Shown piece after piece: positions 1-11,521 of a DNA stretch of 64,000 nt. The stretch's first letter is position 1. Each line of letters starts with the position of its first letter. The stretch spans positions 24,521,730-24,585,729 of the forward strand of contig CM032121.1 of NCBI GenBank assembly GCA_018894105.1, in the 5' to 3' direction. The notes under the pieces are model-generated. The model was given only the letters and a program-made list of their open reading frames with translations, was not told the origin of the DNA and did not search any database. Source of the stretch: Jacaranda mimosifolia (Eukaryota; Streptophyta; Magnoliopsida; Lamiales; Bignoniaceae). The position numbers were made by a program, and so were the translations under genes.

Positions 1-1000
1 TGTTTGGCCCCTCGATTGATGAAGTGAAAGCATGCTAATATGTGTTTTAAGTGTTAATTCATATTATTAGTAGTACGTTTTAATTCATAGCTTTTAATGT
101 TAAATGTTGATTTAACATTAATTGATGTTATATGTTGATATAGCATGTTGATGAATGGCTCAAATAGTTATGGTCATTTTTGGATCCAATGTGATTAGAG
201 TTTTGTTGGAGATTTTTGAAGAATACGATTCTTACTTAAACTTGATTTTTGTAGCTTAATTGAGCACTTAAATTTCCAATTTTAAAATGTGTTTTAGATC
301 TGGAAATTGGTCGGAAAGGCATATCTTGTCTGGGCAAAATTTTTGAAATGATACCTTCATTTTCGTGTGTTCTAGTCAAGCCGTGGTAAGGTTCTTCACT
401 TTGTATTGAATTAAACCACATGCCCTATAGTAACATTATTTTAAATTTGAATTGGTATTTTTCCATTTGCTTCTCTCATTCCATGAATACCGAACTTCTA
501 AATAGCATTATTGATAAAAAATGAGATTTCTAGAGGCCTATTGGCTAGTGATTGTGAGGCCGCAATTCTAAATTAGAAGGGACACCAAAGGCCTCTGCCG
601 ACCCCCCTTTCCCCAAATTTTTTTTTCTTTTTTCTCGGTTGTGAGACATGTTACAATTTAATATTAGGCCCAAAAAATTCGATTAGGTTTCAGTACGCAA
701 AGAGTTAAGGTCATTTCTTCTAATTGCTTTCCAACTGTTGCACAACGTTGTGAACCCAACTCACGTACCACTTTAATAGGCGAGCAGCCCAACCCTTAGA
801 ACGAGATCTGTTGTATTATAAGGAATATGTCTTTTCTATTAATTCCTACGAATTTGGATCACTCATGATCATCACCGTTCATTTACTATCCTTTCAACAA
901 TTAAATGAGCAATAAACAAATCTAGAATTAACAATTAATTCCAACAATTAAATGCTAATCAAATTAGCAATGCAAGTTGACCGCCTACCTTGAGGAAGGT
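1..1000 (+). repeat. Partial monomer 0 (3' part)
   Basis: This is the distal part of a left-subfamily monomer cut by the window edge; its TATA tract and PBS-like site lie outside. It holds a perfect hairpin (94-121, loop GTTG), the C-run/T-run tract (602-637, with the internal CTTTTTT block typical of the left half), the palindrome CACAACGTTGTG (741-752), AATAAA (911-916) and the inverted repeat TGCTAAT-CAA-ATTAGCA (953-969). No gene is seen. Confidence 0.93.
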
Positions 1001-2757
1001 GTGATGCCAAAATCCTCACCCTATAAATATATATAGTGGGTGTGAGGATAGGTCATTGCTGAAAGTGTGAAAGAATTAGATTCCTTTCCACAATTCCATC
1101 CAAAACTCCTTGCAAGCATTGCATTCATGTGTTGAAAGCTTTGCTCTCTTCGTCTTCTTCCCTACCTCAAATTGGCCTCTACCATTATTATTCTCCTCCC
1201 TTATTCCAGCTTAAAGTGAGAAGATTTTGCAAGTTTCAATTGGTGTGTGATCATGTCAGTAGAGGCAAACAAGTTAGTTTGCTACGGTTTGGAGATCCGC
1301 TTAAGCAGAGCACCGATTTGGTGAATTTTTCCAGAGAGACGCAGTAAGCTTTTTTGATCCAAATTTTTTATTGTGTTTCCTACAACGTGTTGAGAGGTTG
1401 CAATACTTTTATAGTGAATTTTTTAGGCGTTTTAACAACGTTAAAAATTGCTCCTTTGATATGGCAGATTCTGGATTGGTGAAAGGTTCACCACTTTCTC
1501 CTTGGATATTAGCATTTCAAGGTAACACTCTATCTAAATTTGGATTTTAGGTATGCTTTGATCCTTGTATGCTTGTAAGCACTAGTTTATTTAAGGTTTT
1601 GAAGTTTTATATTTGGATCCTAGTGCCTTACTTGCTTTCAAGTGGTATGAAAGCCTAAATTATGCTTAGATTTGGATTTTTTGTTGATGATTGATTCATG
1701 TGATGGATTGATCATAATCACCAAATTGTCGATTCACTTGATGGATTGGAGTGTTTGGCTCCTTGATTGATGAAGTGAAAGCATGCTAATATGTGTTTTA
1801 AGTGTTAATTCGTATGATTAGTAGTACGTTTTAATTCATAGCTCTTAATGTTAAATGATGATTTAACATTAATTGATGTTATATGTTGATATAGCATTTT
1901 GATGAATGGCTCAAATAGTTATGGTCATTTATGGATCCAATGTGATTAGAGTTTTGTTGGAGATTTTTGAAGAATACGATTCTTACTTGAACTTGATTTT
2001 TGAATCATAATTGAGCACTTAAATTTCCAATTTTAAAATGTGTTTTACATCTGGAAATTGGTCCGTAAGGCATATCTTGTCTAGGCAAAATTTTGGAAAT
2101 GATACTTTTATTTTCGTGTCTTTTCTAGTCAAGCCGTGGTAAGGTTCTTCACTTTGTATTGAATTAAACCACATGCCCTATAGTAACATTATTTTCAATT
2201 TGAATTGGTATTTTTCCATCTGCTTCTCACATTCCGTGAATACTGAACTTCTAAATAGCATTATTGATAAAAAATTAGATTTCTAGAAGCCTATTGGCTA
2301 GTGATTGTGAGGCCCCAATTCTAAACTAGAAGGGACACCAAAGGCCTCTGCCGACCCCCTTCCCCCAAAAATTTTTTTTTTCTTTTTTCTCGGTTGTGAG
2401 ACATGTTACAATTTAATATTAGGCCCAAAAAATTCGATTAGGGTTTAGTACACAAAGATTTAAGGTCATTTTTTCTAATTGCTTTCCAACTGTCGCACAA
2501 CGTTGTGAAAACCCAACTCACGTACCACTTTAATGGGCAAGCAGCCCAACCCTTAGTACGAGATCTGGTTTATCATAAGGGATTTGTCTTTTCTACTAGT
2601 TCCTATGGATTTGGATCACTCATGATCATCACCGTTCATTTATTATCCATTCAACAATTAAATGAACAATAAACAAATCTAGAATTGACAATTAATTCCA
2701 ACAATTAAATGTTAATCAAATTATCAATGCAAGTTGGCCGCCTACCATGAGGAAGGT
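1001..2757 (+). repeat. Monomer 1, E-like, 1,757 bp
   Basis: The TATA tract reads TATAAATATATATA (1022-1035), the closest match in the window to the textbook plant TATA box. The PBS-like site carries a C-to-G change, TGGTATGAAAGCC (1643-1655), shared with monomer 3. The hairpin (1845-1872) has loop GATG instead of GTTG, again as in monomer 3. These shared private variants tie monomers 1 and 3 to the 3.5-kb dimer period. Confidence 0.95.
2448..2458 (+). other. Telomere-like / telo-box motif TTAGGGTTTAG
   Basis: TTAGGGTTTAG contains TTAGGGTTT, the reverse complement of the plant telo-box AAACCCTAA. It also occurs at 5947-5957, 9454-9464, 14714-14724, 19971-19981 and 28637-28647. The other monomers have TTAGGGTTCAG or TCAGGGTTCAG. 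A single unit is too short to be a telomere remnant. Confidence 0.35.
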
Positions 2758-4505
2758 GTGATGCCAAAATACTCACCCTATATATATATAGTGGGTGTGA
2801 GGATAGGTCATTGCTTAAAGTGTGAAAGAATTAGATTCCTTTCCACAATTCCATCCAAAACTCCTTGCAAACATTGCATTCATGTGTTGAAAGCTTTGCT
2901 CTCTTCTTCTTCTTCCCTGCCTCAAATCGGCCTCTACCATTATGATTCTCCTCCCTTATTCTAGCTTAAAGTGAGAAGATTTTGCAAGTTTCAATTGGTG
3001 TGTGATCATGTCAATAGAGGCAAACAAGTTAGTTTGCTACGGTTTGGAGATCCGCTTAAGCAGAGCACCGATTTGGTGAATTTTTCCAGAGAGATCCAGA
3101 AAGCTTTTTTGATCTAAATTTTTTATTGTGTTTCCTACAACGTGTTGAGAGGTTGCAATACTTTTATAGTGAATTTTTTAGGAGTTTTAACAACGTTAAA
3201 AATCGCTCGTTAGATATAGCAGATTCTGGATTGGTGAAAGGTTCACCACTTTCTCCGAGGATATTAGCATTTCAAGGTAACACTCTTTCTAAATTTGGAT
3301 TTTAGGCATGCTTTGATCCTTGTATGCTTGTAAGCACTAGTTTATTTAAGGTTTTGAAGTTTTATATTTGGATCCTAGTGCCTTACTTGCTTTCAAGTGG
3401 TATCAAAGCCTAAATTATGCTTAGATTTGGATTTTTTATAATGATTGATTCATGTGATGGATTGATCATAATCCCCAAATTCTCGATTCACATGATGGAT
3501 TGGAGTGTTTGGCTCCTCGATTGATGAAGTGAAAGCATGCTAATATGTGTTTTAAGCGTTAATTCATATGATTAGTAGTACATTTTAATTCATAGCTTTT
3601 AATCTTAAATGTTGATTTAACATTAATTGATGTTATATGTTGATATAGCATGTTGATGAATGGCTCAAATAGTTATGGTCATTTTTGGATCCAATGAGAT
3701 TAGAGTTTTGTTGGAGATTTTGGAAGAATACGATTCTTACTTAAACTTGATTTTTGAAGCTTAGTTGAGCACTTAAATTTCCAATTTTAAAATGTGTTTT
3801 AGATCTGGAAATTGGTCGGAAAGGCATATCTTGTCTGGGCAAAATTTTTGAAATCATACCTTTATTTTCGTGTCTTCTAGTCAAGCCGTTGTAAGGTTCT
3901 TCACTTTGTATTGAATTAAACCACATGCCCTATAGTAACATTATTTTCAATTTGAATTGGTATTTTTCCATTTGCTTCTCACATTCCATGAATACCGAAC
4001 TTCTAAATAGCATTATTGATAAAAAATGAGATTTGTAGAAGCCTATTGGCTAGTGATTGTGAGGCCCCAATTCTAAATTAGAAGGGACACCAAAGGCCTC
4101 TGCCGACCCCCCTCTCCCCAATTTTTTTTTTCTTTTTTCTCGGTTGTGAGACATGTTACAATTTAATATTAGGCCCAAAAAATTCGATTAGGATTCAGTA
4201 AACAAAGAGTTAAGGTCATTTCTTCTAATTGCTTTCCAACTGTCGCACAACGTTGTGAACCCAACTCACGTATCACTTTAATGGGCGAGCAGCCCAACCC
4301 TTAGAATGAGATCTGTTGTATTATAAGGAATATGTCTTTTCTATTAATTCCTACGGATTTGGATCACTCATGATCATCACCGTTCATTTATTATCCTTTC
4401 AACAATTAAATGAACAATAAACAAATCTAGAATTAACAATTAATTCCAACAAATAAATGCTAATCAAATTAGCAATGCAAGTTGACCGCCTACCTTGAGG
4501 AAGGT
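2758..4505 (+). repeat. Monomer 2, D type, 1,748 bp
   Basis: D-type marks are AAATACTCACCC before a pure (TA)6 tract (2779-2790) and GTTGGCCGCC upstream. The PBS-like site is TGGTATCAAAGCC (3398-3410). The hairpin has one stem mismatch (TTAATCTTAAAT in the left arm). Monomers 4 and 6 are the matching members one and two dimer periods downstream. Confidence 0.95.
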
Positions 4506-6264
4506 GTGATGCCAAAATCCTCACCCTATATATATATATATATAGTGGGTGTGAGGATAGGTCATTGCTGAAAGTGTGAAAGAATTAGATTCCTTTCCAC
4601 AATTCCATCCAAAACTCCTTGCAAGCATTGCATTCATGTGTTGAAAGCTTTGCTCTCTTCTTCTTCTTCCCTGCCTCAAATCGGCCTCTACCATTATTAT
4701 TCTCCTCCCTTATTCTAGCTTAAAGTGAGAAGATTTTGCAAGTTTCAATTGGTGTGTGATCATGTCAATAGAGGCAAACAAGTTAGTTTGCTACGGTTTG
4801 GAGATCCGCTTAAGCAGAGCACCGATTTGGTGAATTTTTCCAGAGAGACCCAGTAAGCTTTTTTGATCCAAATTTTTTATTGTGTTTCCTACAACGTGTT
4901 GAGAGGTTGCAATATTTTGATAGTGAATTTTTTAGGATTTTTAACAACGTTAAAAATCGCTCCTTAGATATGGTAGATTCTGGATTGGTGAAAGGTTCAC
5001 CACTTTCTCCTTGGATATTAGCATTTCAAGGTAACACTCTATCTAAATTTGGATTTTAGGCATGCTTTGATCCTTGTATGCTTGTAAGCACTAGTTTATT
5101 TAAGGTTTTGAAGTTTTATATTTGGATCCTAGTGCCTTACTTTCTTTCAAGTGGTATGAAAGCCTAAATTATGCTTAGATTTGGATTTTTTGTGGATGAT
5201 TGATTCATGTGATGGATTGATCATAATCACCAAATTGTCGATTCACTTGATGGATTGGAGTGTTTGGCTCCTTGATTGATGAAGTGAAAGCATGCTAATA
5301 TGTGTTTTAAGTGTTAATTCGTATGATTAGTAGTACGTTTTAATTCATAGCTCTTAATGTTAAATGATGATTTAACATTAATTGATGTTATATATTGATA
5401 TAGCATTTTGATGAATGGCTCAAATAGTTATGGTCATTTTTGGATCCAATGAGATTAGAGTTTTGTTGGAGATTTTTGAAGAATACGATTCTTACTTGAA
5501 CTTGATTTTTGAATCAAAATTGAGCACTTAAATTTCAAATTTTAAAATGTGTTTTACATCTGGAAATTGGTCCGTAAGGCATATCTTGTCTAGGCAAAAT
5601 TTTGGAAATGATACTTTTATTTTCGTGTCTTTTCTAGTCAAGCCGTGGTAAGGTTCTTCACTTTGTATTGAATTAAACCACATGCTCTATAGTAACATTA
5701 TTTTCAATTTGAATTGGTATTTTTCCATCTGCTTCTCACATTCCGTGAATACCGAACTTCTAAATAGCATTATTGATAAAAAATTAGATTTCTAGAAGCC
5801 TATTGGCTAGTGATTGTGAGGCCCCAATTCTAAACTAGAAGGGACACCAAAGGCCTCTGCCGACCCCCTTCCCCCCAAATTTTTTTTTTTCTTTTTTCTC
5901 GGTTGTGAGACATGTTACAATTTAATACTAGGCCCAAAAAATTCAATTAGGGTTTAGTACACAAAGATTTAAGGTCATTTCTTCTAATTGCTTTCCAACT
6001 ATCGCACAACGTTGTGAACCCAACTCACGTACCACTTTAATGGGCAAGCAGCCCAACCCTTAGTACGAGATCTGGTTTATCATAAGGGATTTGTCTTTTC
6101 TACTAGTTCCTATGGATTTGGATCACTCATGATCATCACCGTTCATTTATTATCCATTCAACAATTAAATGAACAATAAACAAATCTAGAATTGACAATT
6201 AATTCCAACAACTAAATGCTAATCAAATTATCAATGCAAGTTGGCCACCTACCTTGAGGAAGGT
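4506..6264 (+). repeat. Monomer 3, E type, 1,759 bp
   Basis: The (TA)9 tract is at 4527-4544. The PBS-like site is TGGTATGAAAGCC (5152-5164) and the hairpin loop is GATG (5354-5381), both as in monomer 1. The tail carries GAATCAAAATTGAGC near 5511, which recurs in monomer 5 about 3,507 bp downstream. This is the longest monomer of the window, mainly because of the TA tract and the homopolymer tract. Confidence 0.95.
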
Positions 6265-8013
6265 GTGATGCCAAAATACTCACCCGATATATATATAGTG
6301 GGTGTGAGGATAGGTCATTGCTTAAAGTGTGAAAGAATTAGATTCCTTTCCACAATTCCATCCAAAACTCCTTGCAATCATTGCATTCATGTGTTGAAAG
6401 CTTTGCTCTCTTCTTCTTCTTCCCAGCCTCAAATCGGCCTCTACCATTATGATTCTCCTCCCTTATTCCAGCTTAAAGTGAGAAGATTTTGCAAGTTTCA
6501 ATTGGTGTGTGATCATGTCAATAGAGGCAAACAAGTTAGTTTGCTACGGTTTGGAGATCCGCTTAAGCAGAGCACCGATTTGGTGAATTTTTCCAGAGAG
6601 ATCCAGAAAGCTTTTTTGATCTAAATTTTTTATTGTGTTTCCTACAACGTGTTGAGAGGTTGCAATACTTTTATAGTGAATTTTTTAGGAGTTTTAACAA
6701 CGTTAAAAATCGCTCGTTAGATATAGCAGATTCTGGATTGGTGAAAGGTTCACCACTTTCTTCGAGGATATTAGCATTTCAAGGTAACACTCTTTCTAAA
6801 TTTGGATTTCAGGCATCCTTTGATCCTTGTATGCTTGTAAGCACTAGTTTATTTAAGGTTTTGAAGTTTTATATTTGGATCCTAGTGCCTTACTTGCTTT
6901 CAAGTGGTATCAAAGCCTAAATTATGCTTAGATTTGGATTTTTTATTGATGATTGATTCATGTGATGGATTGATCATAATCCCCAAATTCTCGATTCACA
7001 TGATGGATTGGAGTGTTTGGCTCCTCGATTGATGAAGTGAAAGCATGCTAATATGTGTTTTAAGTGTTAATTCATACGATTAGTAGTACGTTTTAATTCA
7101 TAGCTTTTAATGTTAAATGTTGATTTAACATTAATTGATGTTATATGTTGATATAGCATGTTGAAGAATGGCTCAAATAGTTATGGTCATTTTTGGATCC
7201 AATGAGATTAGAGTTTTGTTGGAGATTTTTGAAGAATACGATTCTTACTTAAACTTGATTTTTGAAGCTTAATTGAGCACTTAAATTTCCAATTTTAAAA
7301 TGTGTTTTAGATCTGGAAATTGGTCGGAAAGGCATATCTTGTCTGGGCAAAATTTTTGAAATCATACCTTTATTTTCGTGTGTTCTAGTCAAGCCGTGGT
7401 AAGGTTCTTCACTTTATATTGAATTAAACCACATGCCCTATAGTAACATTATTTTCAATTTGAATTGGTATTTTTCCATTTGCTTCTCACATTCCATGAA
7501 TACCGAACTTCTAAATAGCATTATTGATAAAAAATGAGATTTGTAGAAGCCTATTGGCTAGTGATTGTGAGGCCCCAATTCTAAATTAGAAGGGACACCA
7601 AAGGCCTCTGCCGACCCCCCTCTCCCCAAATTTTTTTTTCTTTTTTCTCGGTTGTGAGACATGTTACAATTTAATATTAGGCCCAAAAAATTCGATTAGG
7701 ATTCAGTACACAAAGAGTTAAGGTCATTTCTTCTAATTGCTTTCCAACTGTCGCACAACGTTGTGAACCCAACTCACGTATCACTTTAATGGGCGAGCAG
7801 CCCAACCCTTAGAATGAGATCTGTTGTATTATAAGGAATATGTCTTTTCTATTAATTCCTACGGATTTGGATCCCTCATGATCATCACCGTTCATTTATT
7901 ATCCTTTCAACAATTAAATGAACAATAAACAAATCTAGAATTAACAATTAATTCCAATAAATAAATGCTAATCAAATTAGCAATGCAAGTTGACCGCCTA
8001 CCTTGAGGAAGGT
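6265..8013 (+). repeat. Monomer 4, D type, 1,749 bp
   Basis: The TATA tract begins CCCGATATATATATA (G for T at its first position; tract 6287-6297). PBS-like site 6905-6917. A T-to-C change turns the usual TTTTAGGCATGC into TTTCAGGCATCC near 6808, removing a TAG found in most copies and leaving a frame open over 6633-6920. That frame has no ATG start and I do not consider it a gene. Monomer 6 carries the same change. Confidence 0.95.
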
Positions 8014-9771
8014 GTGATGCCAAAATCCTCACCCTATATATATATATATATAGTGGGTGTGAGGATAGGTCATTGCTGAAAGTGTGAAAGAATTAGATTC
8101 CTTTCCACAATTCCATCCAAAACTCCTTGCAAGCATTGCATTCATGTGTTGAAAGCTTTGCTCTCTTCTTCTTCTTCCCTGCCTCAAATCGGCCTCTACC
8201 ATTATTATTCTCCTCCCTTATTCTAGCTTAAAGTGAGAAGATTTTGCAAGTTTCAATTGGTGTGTGATCATGTCAATAGAGGCAAACAAGTTAGTTTGCT
8301 ACGGTTTGGAGATCCGCTTAAGCAGAGCACCGATTTGGTGAATTTTTCCAGAGAGATCCAGAAAGCTTTTTTGATCCAAATTTTTTATTGTGTTTCCTAC
8401 AACGTGTTGAGAGGTTGCAATACTTTTATAGTGAATTTTTTAGGCGTTTTAACAACGTCAAAAATTGCTCCTTTGATATGGCAGATTCTGGATTGGTGAA
8501 AGGTTCACCACTTTCTCCTAGGATATTAGCATTTCAAGGTAACACTCTTTCTAAATTTGGATTTTAGGCATGCTTTGATCCTTGTATGCTTGTAAGCACT
8601 AGTTTATTTAAGGTTTTGAAGTTTTATATTTGGATCCTAGTGCCTTACTTGCTTTCAAGTGGTATCAAAGCCTAAATTATGCTTAAATTTGGATTTTTTA
8701 TTGATGATTGATTGATGTGATGGATTGATCATAATCACCAAATTCTCGATTCACATGATGGATTGGAGTGTTTGGCTCCTCAATTGATGAAGTGAAAGCA
8801 TGCTAATATGTGTTTTAAGTGTTAATTCGTATGATTAGTAGTACGTTTTAATTCATAGCTTTTAATGTTAAATGTTGATTTAACATTAATTGATGTTATA
8901 TGTTGATATAGCATGTTGATGAATGGCTCAAATAGTTATGGTCATTTTTGGATCCAACGTGATTAGAGTTTTGTTGGAGATTTTTGAAGAATACGATTCT
9001 TACTTGAACTTGATTTTTGAATCAAAATTGAGCACTTAAATTTCAAATTTTAAAATGTGTTTTACATCTGGAAATTGGTCCGTAAGGCATATCTTGTCTA
9101 GGCAAAATTTTGGAAATGATACTTTTATTTTCGTGTCTTTTCTAGTCAAGCCGTGGTAAGGTTCTTCACTTTGTATTGAATTAAACCACATGCTCTATAG
9201 TAACATTATTTTCAATTTGAATTGGTATTTTTCCATCTGCTTCTCACATTCCGTGAATACCGAACTTCTAAATAGCATTATTGATAAAAAATTAGATTTC
9301 TAGAAGCCTATTGGCTAGTGATTGTGAGGCCCCAATTCTAAACTAGAAGGGACACCAAAGGCCTCTGCCGACCCCCTTCCCCCCAAATTTTTTTTTTCTT
9401 TTTTCTCGGTTGTGAGACATGTTACAATTTAATACTAGGCCCAAAAAATTCAATTAGGGTTTAGTACACAAAGATTTAAGGTCATTTCTTCTAATTGCTT
9501 TCCAACTATCGCACAACGTTGTGAACCCAACTCACGTACCACTTTAATGGGCAAGCAGCCCAACCCTTAGTACGAGATCTGGTTTATCATAAGGGATTTG
9601 TCTTTTCTGCTAGTTCCTATGGATTTGGATCACTCATGATCATCACCGTTCATTTATTATCCATTCAACAATTAAATGAACAATAAACAAATCTAGAATT
9701 GACAATTAATTCCAACAACTAAATGCTAATCAAATTATCAATGCAAGTTGGCCACCTACCTTGAGGAAGGT
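8014..9771 (+). repeat. Monomer 5, E type, 1,758 bp
   Basis: (TA)9 tract 8035-8052. PBS-like site 8660-8672. This copy has AACAACGTCAAAAATTG near 8450 and CCAACGTGATTAG near 8955; both recur in monomer 8 about 5,259 bp downstream. Beyond about 8,990 the sequence instead follows the tail of monomer 3 (GAATCAAAATTGAGC near 9019). It is therefore a mosaic of two neighbours' histories. Confidence 0.95.
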
Positions 9772-11521
9772 GTGATGCCAAAATACTCACCCTATATATA
9801 TATAGTGGGTGTGAGGATAGGTCATTGCTTAAAGTGTGAAAGAATTAGATTCCTTTCCACAATTCCATCCAAAACTCCTTGCAAACATTGCATTCATGTG
9901 TTGAAAGCTTTGCTCTCTTCTTCTTCTTCCCTGCCTCAAATCGGCCTCTACCATTATGATTCTCCTCCCTTATTCCAGCTTAAAGTGAGAAGATTTTGCA
10001 AGTTTCAATTGGTGTGTGATCATGTCAATAGAGGCAAACAAGTTAGTTTGCTACGGTTTGGAGATCCGCTTAAGCAGAGCACCGATTTGGTGAATTTTTC
10101 CAGAGAGATCCAGAAAGCTTTTTTGATCTAAATTTTTTATTGTGTTTCCTACAACGTGTTGAGAGGTTGCAATACTTTTATAGTGAATTTTTTAGGAGTT
10201 TTAACAACGTTAAAAATCGCTCGTTAGATATAGCAGATTCTGGATTGGTGAAAGGTTCACCACTTTCTTCGAGGATATTAGCATTTCAAGGTAACACTGT
10301 TTCTAAATTTGGATTTCAGGCATCCTTTGATCCTTGTATGCTTGTAAGCACTAGTTTATTTAAGGTTTTGAAGTTTTATATTTGGATCCTAGTGCCTTAC
10401 TTGCTTTCAAGTGGTATCAAAGCCTAAATTATGCTTAGATTTGGATTTTTTATTGATGATTGATTCATGTGATGGATTGATCATAATCCCCAAATTCTCG
10501 ATGCACATGATGGATTGGAGTGTTTGGCTCCTCGATTGATGACGTGAAAGCATGCTAATATGTGTTTTAAGCGTTAATTCATATGATTAGTAGTACATTT
10601 TAATTCATAGCTTTTAATGTTAAATGTTGATTTAACATTAATTGATGTTATATGTTGATATAGCATGTTGAAGAATGGCTCAAATAGTTATGGTCATTTT
10701 TGGATCCAATGAGATTAGAGTTTTGTTGGAGATTTTTGAAGAATACGATTCTTACTTAAACTTGATTTTTGAAGCTTAATTGAGCACTTAAATTTCCAAT
10801 TTTAAAATGTGTTTTAGATCTGGAAATTGGTCGGAAAGGCATATCTTGTCTGGGCAAAATTTTTGAAATCATACCTTTATTTTCGTGTGTTCTAGTCAAG
10901 CCGTGGTAAGGTTCTTCACTTTATATTGAATTAAACCACATGCCCTATAGTAACATTATTTTCAATTTGAATTGGTATTTTTCCATTTGCTTCTCACATT
11001 CCATGAATACCGAACTTCTAAATAGCATTATTGATAAAAAAATGAGATTTGTAGAAGCCTATTGGCTAGTGATTGTGAGGCCCCAATTCTAAATTAGAAG
11101 GGACACCAAAGGCCTCTGCCGACCCCCCTCTCCCCAAATTTTTTTTTCTTTTTTCTCGGTTGTGAGACATGTTACAATTTAATATTAGGCCCAAAAAATT
11201 CGATTAGGATTCAGTACACAAAGAGTTAAGGTCATTTCTTCTAATTGCTTTCCAACTGTCGCACAACGTTGTGAACCCAACTCACGTATCACTTTAATGG
11301 GCGAGCAGCCCAACCCTTAGAATGAGATCTGTTGTATTATAAGGAATATGTCTTTTCTATTAATTCCTACGGATTTGGATCACTCATGATCATCACCGTT
11401 CATTTATTATCCTTTCAACAATTAAATGAACAATAAACAAATCTAGAATTAACAATTAATTCCAACAAATAAATGCTAATCAAATTAGCAATGCAAGTTG
11501 ACCGCCTACCTTGAGGAAGGT
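9772..11521 (+). repeat. Monomer 6, D type, 1,750 bp
   Basis: By eye almost the same as monomer 4, including TTTCAGGCATCC near 10316. (TA)6 tract 9793-9804, PBS-like site 10412-10424. Its tail carries ATGCACATGATGG (10501) and GATGACGTGAAAG (near 10540), shared with the tail of monomer 7 about 1,754 bp downstream. This marks the start of the single-monomer duplication. Confidence 0.95.

Noticed and set aside
1001..1643. A full LTR with polypurine tract: GAGGAAGG directly before TGTGATGCC could be a PPT and LTR start, with the LTR ending at TTTCA before the PBS-like site.
   Set aside because: The purine run is short and U3 would be only about 20 bp before the TATA tract. I could not find a second, convincing polypurine tract, so the LTR limits are left open.
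8035..8052. TA-rich tracts as independent microsatellite loci or matrix-attachment sites.
   Set aside because: They are part of the monomer's TATA element at a fixed position; no separate feature is needed.
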